Of a stretch of 64,000 bases of DNA, positions 36,213 through 43,886 are shown one piece after another. Source of the DNA: Phreatobacter sp. (lineage in GTDB: Bacteria > Pseudomonadota > Alphaproteobacteria > Rhizobiales > Phreatobacteraceae); contig NZ_JAPZTZ010000005.1 of the NCBI RefSeq assembly GCF_027532945.1, positions 146,254 to 210,253 of the forward strand. Reading direction: 5' to 3'. The position numbers were made by a program, and so were the translations under genes. The notes beneath the pieces are model-generated. The model was not told the DNA's origin. It did no database searches and saw only the letters and a program-made list of their open reading frames with translations. Numbering within the stretch: position 1 is the first letter of the stretch; each line of letters starts with the position of its first letter.

Positions 36213-37066
36213 CAGGGGCTCGCGGGAGAATGGGTCGGGGTGGCGCCTGGTGGCAGCGGAAAGGTCGAGAACACGTGGTCAACGCCTTTGCTCCAGCGAT
36301 GCGTGAGCCGCGCCGGCACGCGCTGCCACACGGCTTCCCGGTGGTCGGGGAAAGCTTCGACCTGCAGATAGATCTCGTTGGTCGCCAGCAGGCGCTGCAT
36401 GCCGTCCAGCGCTTCGGCCTCGTGTCCCTCGACGTCGAGCTTGATGAAGATGATGGCGCCGGTGGCATCGATGATATCGTCGAGGCGAACGCATTCGACG
36501 GTCACGGACCGATCATGCGGTTCGCCAAGGCGCGCGGCACCGTGATTGCCGGCTGACTGGTTCTCGGAGGGATCGAGGCTCGCCGATCCGTTGCGGTCGG
36601 ACACCGCCCTGCGATCGATCTCGATGGCGCCTGTCGCCTGATTGAGGAAGAGCTGGGCCGAAAGCTGCGCCGCATTGGCCGGATCCGGCTCGAAACACAC
36701 GATCCTGTCGAAAAGACCGGAGCGGCGGGCATGGAGGGCATAGAGGCCCCAGAGGGCGCCGATGTCGAGGAACAGCTTGCGACGAGGATCGCCGGCGAAG
36801 ATCGCGGCCGCCTTCATCATCGCCGCGATACGGTCGCCTTCCCAGTCATCATTCGAGTGGACATGGAAGTCGACGATGCAACGCACGTCGAGCAGGAGCG
36901 TTCCGGCCGACCGCACAGCGAGCACCAGGTTGCGCTGCTGGGCCATGTGCGCGAGGCGGGCCGCCAACTGGTCGCGCTGGGCGGCGAGGCGATCGCGGTC
37001 GGCAAGGACCTTGCCGAGCCATGGTGTGCGGCGGGCAAGGCGACGCAACCAGTTCGGGATGGCCAA
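36212..37066 (-). CDS. FkbM family SAM-dependent methyltransferase
   Basis: A 284-residue protein with a basic N-terminal coiled segment and a Rossmann methyltransferase domain. LFLDIGALWGLYALHARR is the SAM loop, IVCFEPDPANAAQL the second strand, and IIFIKLDVEGHEAEALDGM the FkbM signature. FkbM enzymes O-methylate sugars or hydroxyls, and in glycan clusters they cap sugar chains. It is first of a two-gene minus-strand unit, divergent from the GT71-like gene across a 126-base gap that must hold both promoters. Confidence 0.9.
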   Translation of the reverse strand: MAIPNWLRRLARRTPWLGKVLADRDRLAAQRDQLAARLAHMAQQRNLVLAVRSAGTLLLDVRCIVDFHVHSNDDWEGDRIAAMMKAAAIFAGDPRRKLFLDIGALWGLYALHARRSGLFDRIVCFEPDPANAAQLSAQLFLNQATGAIEIDRRAVSDRNGSASLDPSENQSAGNHGAARLGEPHDRSVTVECVRLDDIIDATGAIIFIKLDVEGHEAEALDGMQRLLATNEIYLQVEAFPDHREAVWQRVPARLTHRWSKGVDHVFSTFPLPPGATPTHSPASP

Positions 37067-37192
37067 GCGCCTGCTCCTGCGTCAAGACTGTTCAGCGAAC
37101 TATTCCATCGGCGGTTGGCGATGCAAGGTCCGCCGGGCACGAGGACCGGGCCAGTCGCCGGCCGATGTCGGGACTGGGGGAGGGGCATCAGG

Positions 37193-38635
37193 ATGGGGGC
37201 GGGCCCGGATAACGAAGCGGCAGACGGGCAGGGGAGCAGGGGCATCGTCATCTGCGCTGGCGGAACGACGATGTTCGTCAACGCCTATGTCCTGGTGCGC
37301 GTGCTGCGCGACACACTCCATTGCCGGCTGCCCATCGAGATCTGGCACATGGGGCCGGGCGAAATGTCGCCGGCTATGCGCGCCCTTCTCGAAGCCCATG
37401 GTGTGACCGTGATCGATGCCGCCGTGCCCATCGCCGAAGCGGGCGGCCTCATCCGGGACGGCTGGCAGCTCAAGGCCTTCGCGCTGGCGCATAGCGGTCT
37501 GGACGAGGTTCTCCTGCTCGATGCCGACCAGGTGCCTGTCGAGGATCCAACGCCCCTGTTCGCTTGGCAGGCCTATCGGCAAGCCGGCGCTATCTTCTGG
37601 CCCGACATTGTCGACCTCACGGCCGACAATCCGGTATGGGCGCTTCTCGGCCTGCAAGGGCGCCGCACGCCGTCGATCGAAAGCGGCCAGGTCCTCGTCG
37701 ATCGTCGCCGCCACCGCGCCGCGATTGCCTCGGTGCTGAATCTCAATGAGCGCGCCGATGAGCTCTATGAGCTTGTCTATGGCGACAAGGACACCTTCCT
37801 GCTCGGCTGGCTGATCGCTGGCGCAGACCATGAGATCGTGCCCCATCGCCCCTTCGTACATCCGCGCGCCTGCGTGCAATGCGACTTTGACGGGCGGCCG
37901 CTGTTCCAGCACCGCACCAACGCCAAATGGTCGCTCGGCGCCAAGCAGGTGCCCGTGGACAATTTCGTCCACGAGGCCGATTGTCTCGGCTACATCGCCG
38001 ATCTGCGCCGGCGCTGGAGCGGCAGAATCCATCACGGCCCTGGCCGAAGCCTGGCGGCACGATACGTGGAAGCGGCGCTTGCCAGCCGCCGGGGCACGCT
38101 CTCGTTTCTTGGGGGGCCAAGCCTGGAGTTGGAACTTCTGCCCCACGGTGAGATCGGCGCCGGACGGGATTTCGAGCGCGCGAACTGGGCGGTGATCGAT
38201 CGACCTGATGCTCCCGAGGGATCCGACCCCTTCACACTCATTCTCGAGGGGGGCCTTGGGCGCTGTTTCGAACTTCATCCGGCGGCGGGGGAGCACTGGG
38301 TCGGTACAAAGCTCACCGCGCCCGGTGCAAGTGCGGCCCTGCATCTGGCCGAAAGCCCCGTGCAGGCCTCTCCCGGACTGTTGCCGGTCTTCCTCGCCGC
38401 CGCCGGTTATCCGGCCTGTTCCGATACCGTGCTGGAAAACGTCCTCAGGGTGCTTGACGGGGTCGAGCCGGGGGTTGCCGGCCGCTTGCGGCATCATGCG
38501 GCCTCCCTCGCAGATCCCGAGCGCCTTGTTGGCCTCGCGGCGCGGCTCGAAGACCATGCGGCACGCCGGACTGACGTCGTTCGGCCCGCCGGCATGTTGG
38601 CGACCACCTATGCCGACTACCGGCGACCGTCCTAG
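37193..38635 (+). CDS. GT71-like (Mnn1-type) glycosyltransferase with extra C-terminal domain
   Basis: A 480-residue protein. Residues 15-270 match the putative alpha-mannosyltransferase family: GIVICAGGTTMFVNAY, GWQLKAFALAHSGLDEVLLL followed by DAD, SIESGQVLVDRR and YGDKDTFLLGW. DAD and GDKDTF are the expected metal/donor motifs, so it should be active. The C-terminal 200 residues include WSGRIHH and a beta-rich block (IGAGRDFERANWAVIDRP) that is also present in the paralogue at 39842. The ATG at 37193 is preferred because the upstream frame is antisense to FkbM. Confidence 0.83.
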   Translation: MGAGPDNEAADGQGSRGIVICAGGTTMFVNAYVLVRVLRDTLHCRLPIEIWHMGPGEMSPAMRALLEAHGVTVIDAAVPIAEAGGLIRDGWQLKAFALAHSGLDEVLLLDADQVPVEDPTPLFAWQAYRQAGAIFWPDIVDLTADNPVWALLGLQGRRTPSIESGQVLVDRRRHRAAIASVLNLNERADELYELVYGDKDTFLLGWLIAGADHEIVPHRPFVHPRACVQCDFDGRPLFQHRTNAKWSLGAKQVPVDNFVHEADCLGYIADLRRRWSGRIHHGPGRSLAARYVEAALASRRGTLSFLGGPSLELELLPHGEIGAGRDFERANWAVIDRPDAPEGSDPFTLILEGGLGRCFELHPAAGEHWVGTKLTAPGASAALHLAESPVQASPGLLPVFLAAAGYPACSDTVLENVLRVLDGVEPGVAGRLRHHAASLADPERLVGLAARLEDHAARRTDVVRPAGMLATTYADYRRPS

Positions 38636-38715
38636 CATCGCTTGCACCCGCCGATGCAGTTCCGCTAAGCGTGACCCGATCTTCGATAAGCCAACCGACG
38701 GGAAACCGCGACAGC

Positions 38716-39015
38716 ATGGCGCCGCTTGACGACGACCAGATTTTCACCGCCGACGAAGGCCTGGAGCTCACCCAGGTTCCCGATGGCTATGTGATCTACC
38801 AGGTGCGCCGGGATCGCGTGCATTTCCTCAATCCGTCGGCGGTGGCCGTCTTCGAACTCTGCTCGGAGGGTGTGGCCGCTCCGGAGATCATCCGGTACCT
38901 GCAGGATGCCTATCAGCTCCCGGCGCCGCCGACTGAGATGGTCCGCGAATGCATCGCCATGCTGGTGACCGAAGAGCTGATACGGCCTTGCAGCCCCTCG
39001 TTGTCCGCAGCCTGA
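38716..39015 (+). CDS. PqqD family protein (RiPP recognition element-like)
   Basis: A 99-residue protein with the PqqD winged-helix pattern: LTQVPDGYVIYQVRRDRVHF then LNPSAVAVFELCSEGVAAPE and IIRYLQDAYQ. PqqD and its relatives bind the leader of precursor peptides and present them to modifying enzymes. No radical SAM gene accompanies it. The start codons of the downstream HprK-like gene fall within its 3' end, so they are coupled. Its presence with three tandem small peptides is the main reason to read this island as a peptide-modification system. Confidence 0.88.
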   Translation: MAPLDDDQIFTADEGLELTQVPDGYVIYQVRRDRVHFLNPSAVAVFELCSEGVAAPEIIRYLQDAYQLPAPPTEMVRECIAMLVTEELIRPCSPSLSAA

Positions 39016-39845
39016 CCCGCGACTATCGCCTCGTGGCGGAGGGTGAGGCCAGCCTCGGCCCTCTCGCCGCGCTGGAATGCAGGCCGCATCTGCCGGACAG
39101 GGACCTGCCGCTCGTCAACGTTCCCGTTGCCTGCGAGAGCGGCTTCCTCGCCATGACGCTCCCCGACGGCCAGCGTGTGAAGGGAGATGCGCACCACATC
39201 ATCGAATCCTGGAACCAGTTCCTCAATCGCGACACGGGGCGAAGCCATCCGGGCACCGCCTTTGTTCCAGCCGGCTCCGTCATCGGTGACGGTGGCCGAA
39301 TCCTTCTGGTCACCGGTTCGCCCGGTGACCGCAGCACTCTCATGCTCGACCTGCTGGCGCGGGGGCATCGGGTGGAGGGTGATGACCACGCTCTGGTCGA
39401 CTGGAGCAGCGTCACCATGCGACCCCGCCGTTTGCACGCTCCTGCCGATCTGGCGAGCCGTATGTCCCACGGCGCATATCTTCTTGAAGGCGCCCCGCGG
39501 TTCAGCGGCTGGCATAGGCAGGTCTCCTTCGCGGTGGATCCGTCCCTTCCGGGCCAGCCCTGGACCATCACAACGGGGCCTGTCGCGCGCCTCGTCTTTG
39601 TCGAGCCGAATTTCGGTGGTCGCTCGGTCATGGGGCGGATGTCGCCCGATGCCGCACTCGCGCGCCTTCTGGCGCTTGCGCTGATGCCGGAGTCGCAGGT
39701 GCCCATCGCCCTCGCCAAGCTGAGGGGCCTCGCCGTCTCCACACCGGCCCATGCCCTTTCGCTGGGCGATCTCGACGGGGCCTACCGTCACCTGTCCCGC
39801 CTGCTGTCGGGCGACGGCAATGGGCGAAGAGGACCGGTTCAATGA
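38988..39845 (+). CDS. HprK-like kinase homologue with degenerate P-loop
   Basis: About 285 residues with the layout of HPr kinase C-terminal domains: HPGTAFVPAGSVIGDGGRIL, then LVTGSPGDRSTLMLDLLARG, then VEGDDHALVD. The Walker A lysine is missing, since GSPGDRST replaces GxxGxGKS/T, so ATP binding is doubtful. The intact paralogue is at 42234. No ATG begins the frame. TTG 38988, overlapping pqqD by 28 bases, or a CTG at the pqqD stop (39012) are the options. It may be a pseudokinase subunit or scaffold. Confidence 0.75.
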   Translation: MQPLVVRSLTRDYRLVAEGEASLGPLAALECRPHLPDRDLPLVNVPVACESGFLAMTLPDGQRVKGDAHHIIESWNQFLNRDTGRSHPGTAFVPAGSVIGDGGRILLVTGSPGDRSTLMLDLLARGHRVEGDDHALVDWSSVTMRPRRLHAPADLASRMSHGAYLLEGAPRFSGWHRQVSFAVDPSLPGQPWTITTGPVARLVFVEPNFGGRSVMGRMSPDAALARLLALALMPESQVPIALAKLRGLAVSTPAHALSLGDLDGAYRHLSRLLSGDGNGRRGPVQ

Positions 39846-41002
39846 CCGGGAAGGACAGCCCTCAGCCCGCCGACGCCGGCCGCGGCATCGTCATCTGCGC
39901 CGGTGGCAAGCGCTACTTCACCTGCGCGTGGATGCTGGTGTCGCTGCTGCGCCATCACGGCTGTCGCCTGCCGATCGAACTCTGGCATCGGGGACCGGGC
40001 GAGATCGACCGCGGCATGGCTGATCTCATCGCCACGCGGGGCGTGGACGTCCGCGATCTCGGCGAGCTCGCGGGTACCGCCTTGGCCGCTACCCCCGAGG
40101 CGTTGCGGGTCGCCGCCATCCGCGCCAGCGGCTTCTCGCAGGTCATGTGGATGGATGCCGATTGTGCACCGCTCGCTGATCCCGAGCGCCTGTTCGACTG
40201 GCCAAGCTATCGTGACACCGGCCTCCTGCTGTTCGGCGACGGCACCGATCTCACGGCCGATCACCCCGCCTGGGCAACGCTCGGTCTCGATCCCCGGTCT
40301 GTCGCAGGCGTCGATGCGGGGCTTTTGCTCGTCGACAAGACGCGACGGCAAGACGTGCTCGAAGCCGCGCCGCAGGTGGCGACAGCTTTGGCAGCGATCA
40401 CGCGTCCGGGCCGCCGCAGCCCCGCCGCCCTGCTGCTCGCGGCCATTCTCGCCGATGCACCCTTCGGCATGGCGGATCGCCCACCATTCGAGGTCGAGTA
40501 CGACCTCGTCCACCGCGACCGCGACGGCGAGGCGCTGGTGCAGCATCGACTGACCGCCAAGTGGAACTTCAGCGGGCAGGACCGCGAAACGCCCTCACCG
40601 GAGACCACGGCTGCGGCCCGGGCCGCGATGGCTGAGCTCGTGGACCGTTGGAGCGGCGCCATTTTCGTGCCGCCCGGGAGGGGCGCTGCGGCCTTGGCCT
40701 GCGAGGCCGCGCTGGCCGCCAAGCGCCGCTTCCTCTACCAGTCCGCCGATGGCACCTGGCGGCGGCTCGATCTCCACCCCGGCGGACGCATCGGCGAGGG
40801 ACGCGGCGATTTCGAACAGCACTGGGCTGTCGTTGACCAGGATGGTCGGCTGATCCTCCAGTTCTATTCTGACATCCGTCTCACCATTGCCTTTACCGAT
40901 CTTGGCGATGGCACATGGCGGGGCGCGAGTTGCGGGCCGCCGGGCTTTGCAGCAAGGCTGGCGCCCGAGAATTGTCCCGGCCTAACCGTGACCGTTCCAT
41001 GA
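39842..41002 (+). CDS. GT71-like glycosyltransferase paralogue
   Basis: A 386-residue paralogue of the protein at 37193: GRGIVICAGGKRYFTCAW, CRLPIELWHRGPGEID, and VMWMDADCAPLADPERLFDW with the metal motif DAD. The later ESGQ and GDKDTF motifs are replaced (VDAGLLLVDK and no GDKDTF), so donor use may differ. The C-terminal domain with WSGAIF and IGEGRGDFEQHWAVVDQDG is shared with the first copy. ATGA overlaps tie it to the genes on both sides. Confidence 0.8.
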   Translation: MTGKDSPQPADAGRGIVICAGGKRYFTCAWMLVSLLRHHGCRLPIELWHRGPGEIDRGMADLIATRGVDVRDLGELAGTALAATPEALRVAAIRASGFSQVMWMDADCAPLADPERLFDWPSYRDTGLLLFGDGTDLTADHPAWATLGLDPRSVAGVDAGLLLVDKTRRQDVLEAAPQVATALAAITRPGRRSPAALLLAAILADAPFGMADRPPFEVEYDLVHRDRDGEALVQHRLTAKWNFSGQDRETPSPETTAAARAAMAELVDRWSGAIFVPPGRGAAALACEAALAAKRRFLYQSADGTWRRLDLHPGGRIGEGRGDFEQHWAVVDQDGRLILQFYSDIRLTIAFTDLGDGTWRGASCGPPGFAARLAPENCPGLTVTVP

Positions 41003-42237
41003 GCGGCAAGAGCCTTCTCTTCATAGCGCCGGCGTCGCCCGCGCCGGACGGGAACGGCCTGGCCATGCGGGCCCATATGTTCCTCACCGCCTATGCCGCT
41101 GCCGCGGATGTCGACCTCGCGGTGGTGCCGGTTGCAGGCGCCGCCGCGATTGACCCGCGCGCGGGTCGGCTCTGCCGTCGCGCCGCCATCATCGGCCTCG
41201 ACGGCGTGGATTCGCATTTCGCGCTGGTCCGCGCTGTCGCGGATGACGACGCGCGGCTCGCCGCCTTTGCCCGTTACGGCGCACCCTCCATCACCGCGCC
41301 TCTGACGGCAGGACTTCGGGCACGGCTCGCCGCATTTGCCGGCGGGCAGGCCTACGACCTCGTCCATGTGTCGCGCACCTATCTCGGCGGCCTTGCCGAT
41401 CCCTGGGTCAAAGCAGGAGCGCGACTGATCCTCGATTGCGACGAGGCTGACGGCGACGTGCTCCGGGCTATCGCCCGTCTGGAGCGCCGTGGAGGTTCTG
41501 GCGCCGCCGCGGCCTGGACGATGCTCGATGCCGGCCACCATGACGGGCTTGCCCTGCGGGTCCTGCCGCGCTTCGGCCGGCGCTTCGCGTCATCGCACGG
41601 CGAGGCGCGCAGACTGACGGAGCTCACCGGTGCCGAGGTAACGACCGTGTCCAACCCGGCGCCGCGGCTCGCGCCGCTGCCGGCTGCTCCGCCGCGGCCC
41701 GATCCCCTCATCCTGCTGGTCGGAACGATGAATTACGCGCCCAATGTCGACGGCGCCATCTGGTTCGCCCGCACTGTGCTGCCGCGCATTCGGCGCGGCG
41801 GCGCATCAAAGGCAAAGCTTCTGATCGTCGGACGGCGGCCAGCGGACCCGGTCCTGCGTCTTCGCCACCAGTGCGGCGTGGAGGTCGTCGGTTCCGCGCC
41901 TGACCTCCGGCGATACTATCGACGCGCTGCCCTCGTCGTGGCACCGCTGCGGGCAGGGGGAGGCACCCGCATCAAGCTGCTGGAAGCTGCTGTCCTGCGC
42001 CGACCGGTCGTTGCGACGGCGATCGGCGCAGAGGGGCTCGGCCTGCGCCACGGGCGGGACCTCATGCTGGCCAATGATGCGGATGGCTTTGCCCGGGCCT
42101 GCCTGGTCCTGCTGCGCCAACCGCAACTCGCCCAGCGGCTGACACGCAATGCGGCTGCCTTTCTCCAGTCCCGGCACGATTCCCGGATCATCGGCGGGAT
42201 CATCCGGTCCTCGGTCGGGCTTGGCGGTGGTCAATGA
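40999..42237 (+). CDS. GT4-like glycosyltransferase
   Basis: A 412-residue GT-B protein. The N-terminal half begins LLFIAPASPAPDGNGLAMRA. The C-terminal half has LILLVGTMNYAPNVDGAIWF, LLIVGRRPADPVLRL and VVAPLRAGGGTRIKLLEAA, which is the GT4/GT1_C nucleotide-sugar site. Start and stop both overlap their neighbours by ATGA, placing it inside the tightly coupled run from pqqD to the second kinase. Sugar donor unknown. Confidence 0.87.
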   Translation: MSGKSLLFIAPASPAPDGNGLAMRAHMFLTAYAAAADVDLAVVPVAGAAAIDPRAGRLCRRAAIIGLDGVDSHFALVRAVADDDARLAAFARYGAPSITAPLTAGLRARLAAFAGGQAYDLVHVSRTYLGGLADPWVKAGARLILDCDEADGDVLRAIARLERRGGSGAAAAWTMLDAGHHDGLALRVLPRFGRRFASSHGEARRLTELTGAEVTTVSNPAPRLAPLPAAPPRPDPLILLVGTMNYAPNVDGAIWFARTVLPRIRRGGASKAKLLIVGRRPADPVLRLRHQCGVEVVGSAPDLRRYYRRAALVVAPLRAGGGTRIKLLEAAVLRRPVVATAIGAEGLGLRHGRDLMLANDADGFARACLVLLRQPQLAQRLTRNAAAFLQSRHDSRIIGGIIRSSVGLGGGQ

Positions 42238-43088
42238 CAGCGCCCTCCGAGCCTTCGGCGGTCATCGCGCGGACATGGGCCCACAGGGTCCGCATCGTGT
42301 CGCCCGATCCGGCCATGCAGGCGTGCCTCGGCTATCTCGCCTGCGACCCCGACGTCGAGGGTCCCGAGCCCAGCGAGACCCAGGTCGAGGTGGTCCGGGC
42401 CGGACGTCACTGGCGGATTGTCGAGCCCGGCCAGCCCGAGAAGCACACCCTTGGCCCCGAGGACACGCTGGCCCACCTTCACGGCCGGCTGTTCGAGCTG
42501 TCGTTGACGGACCGGCCAGGCGCGCCGATCCTCCATGCGGCAAGCCTCGTCAAACGAGGCCGCCGCATCCTGCTGGTGGGGCAGAAGGGCACGGGGAAGA
42601 CGACGCTGACGCTGTTGCTCGCGTCCCGCGGCTTCACCCTCGAGAGCGACGAGAACCTGTTCATCACCGCCTCGGGGATCGCGGCCCGGCCGCGCGGCTG
42701 CCGTATCAAGGAAGCCTCGCTGTCGCTGCTCGGTGACCTCGCACCAACGATCGAGCGCGCGCCCTTCATCGTTGATTGGCGGGGTGCGCGCATCTTCAAC
42801 GTTGATCCTCGGTCCCTCGGCATTCGCTGGGCGGTGGCGGAAGGCCCCGCTGATGCCGTCATCCTGCTGCGGGCGAACCACGGTGGGGTGTCGAGCCTGC
42901 GCACCATCCCGGCCATGGCCATGGTGCGTGGGCTGATGGGCGAGATCGCCTTGCAGGCCGGCGACCGGATCTCCGGGCCCGCGCGTCTGGCGCGCCTTGC
43001 CGCCACCACCAGTCGGTTCGACCTGTCGCTGGGGGACCTTGGAGGCGCGATCCATTTGCTCGACGATGTGGTGGCAAGCCTGTCGTGA
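42234..43088 (+). CDS. HprK-like serine kinase with intact Walker A
   Basis: A 284-residue protein. Residues 98-145 read PILHAASLVKRGRRILLVGQ followed by KGTGKTTLTLLLASRGFTLE and SDE. The P-loop GQKGTGKT (116-123) and the following acidic SDE are as in HPr kinase. Members of this short group in peptide clusters phosphorylate a serine of the precursor peptide, as shown for the paeninodin and pseudomycoidin kinases. It directly precedes the three peptide genes, with a 116-base gap. No HPr protein gene is nearby, so a PTS role is unlikely. Confidence 0.87.
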   Translation: MTAPSEPSAVIARTWAHRVRIVSPDPAMQACLGYLACDPDVEGPEPSETQVEVVRAGRHWRIVEPGQPEKHTLGPEDTLAHLHGRLFELSLTDRPGAPILHAASLVKRGRRILLVGQKGTGKTTLTLLLASRGFTLESDENLFITASGIAARPRGCRIKEASLSLLGDLAPTIERAPFIVDWRGARIFNVDPRSLGIRWAVAEGPADAVILLRANHGGVSSLRTIPAMAMVRGLMGEIALQAGDRISGPARLARLAATTSRFDLSLGDLGGAIHLLDDVVASLS

Positions 43089-43204
43089 GCCGCTGTGTCC
43101 CGGCGAGCGCAGCGCGTGACAAACTGCGGGTGCGGCCTGGTTACGCCTTGCACCAGGCTCGGCTGCGTGCTTAGGACTCACGCTACGTCACAGGAACTCT
43201 TGGC

Positions 43205-43393
43205 ATGAAACCGGAATCGCCGAAGTCTGCCGACACGATCGATCCGTCCAAGCGCGAGCTGCTCGATCGCATCGCCCGTGGGGCTGCTTTCGCGGTGCCC
43301 GTGGTGGCATCCTTCGCGATGGACGGTCTCACGGTTTCGAAAGCCCAGGCGCAGGTTGCCAACGGCTCCGGGGTCGTGCCGACACCGACCTAA
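43205..43393 (+). CDS. Candidate precursor peptide 1 (62 residues)
   Basis: First of three tandem paralogues that align without gaps from residue 1 to 56. The layout is a charged N-terminal helix with DPSKRELLDRIARG, a hydrophobic stretch AAFAVPVVASFAMDGL at 27-42, an AxA-type cleavage site SKAQAQ (45-50), then a tail VANGSGVVPTPT. Cutting after AQA would free a 13-residue peptide starting with Gln. NGS is both an Asn sequon and a serine acceptor. AGGAA stands upstream. No homologue is known to me. Confidence 0.8.
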   Translation: MKPESPKSADTIDPSKRELLDRIARGAAFAVPVVASFAMDGLTVSKAQAQVANGSGVVPTPT

Positions 43394-43431
43394 CCTTCCT
43401 ATTGTTCGTCCCGACCGACAGGCAAGGCCAG

Positions 43432-43614
43432 ATGACCGACGACACCCGCAAGACTGCCGACATGATCGACGCCGAGAAGCGCCGGACCCTCGACACCCTC
43501 GTCAAGGGTGCCGCCTTTGCCGGCCCAATCGTCGCCTCTTTCACGATGGACGGACTGGCGATCTCGAAGGCCCAGGCCCAGGTCGCCAATGGCTCCGGGG
43601 TCACCCCGGCCTGA
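43432..43614 (+). CDS. Candidate precursor peptide 2 (60 residues)
   Basis: Second tandem paralogue. It keeps KGAAFAGPIVASFTMDGLAI, SKAQAQ and the tail VANGSGVTPA. It shares 44 of the first 56 residues with peptide 3, and its upstream CCGACCGACAGGCAAGGCC is repeated before peptide 3, so those two arose by recent tandem duplication of the gene with its leader. The ATG at 43432 is chosen to match the N-terminus MTDDTRK of peptide 3. The gap to peptide 1 is 38 bases, so all three are likely on one message. Confidence 0.8.
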   Translation: MTDDTRKTADMIDAEKRRTLDTLVKGAAFAGPIVASFTMDGLAISKAQAQVANGSGVTPA

Positions 43615-43665
43615 CCTTTCGGTTGCTTCGTTTCCATATCCCGACCGACCGACAGGCAAGGCCCC

Positions 43666-43845
43666 ATGACCGACGACACCCGCAAGGCCGCAGACGCCAT
43701 CGACCCGGCCAAGCGCGACACGCTTGACCGCCTGGTGAAGGGCGCTGCCTTCGTCGTCCCGGTGGTGGCCTCGTTCGCCATGGACGGCCTGAAGATATCT
43801 CGCGCTCAGGCTCAGGTCGCGAACGGCTCAGGACTTGCGGGCTGA
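43666..43845 (+). CDS. Candidate precursor peptide 3 (59 residues)
   Basis: Third tandem paralogue, MTDDTRKAADAIDPAKRDTL at the N-terminus, the same hydrophobic stretch (VVPVVASFAMDGLKI), SRAQAQ, and the shortest tail, VANGSGLAG. The strict conservation of VANGSG and free variation after it in the three copies marks VANGSG as the functional unit. It is followed 41 bases later by the GT2-TPR glycosyltransferase gene on the same strand. Confidence 0.8.
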   Translation: MTDDTRKAADAIDPAKRDTLDRLVKGAAFVVPVVASFAMDGLKISRAQAQVANGSGLAG

Positions 43846-43886
43846 CGTTTGCCGCTGGGAATCGTGAGCAGGCGCAGCCCGGCGAC

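Noticed and set aside
36731..37192. N-terminal extension of the first GT71-like protein by 154 residues
   Set aside because: The extension lies antisense to FkbM and has shadow-frame composition; the GT motif starts soon after the ATG at 37193.
43205..43845. Tat signal peptides for the three small peptides
   Set aside because: No twin arginine precedes the hydrophobic stretch; a Sec-type or dedicated export route is more in keeping with the AQAQ site.
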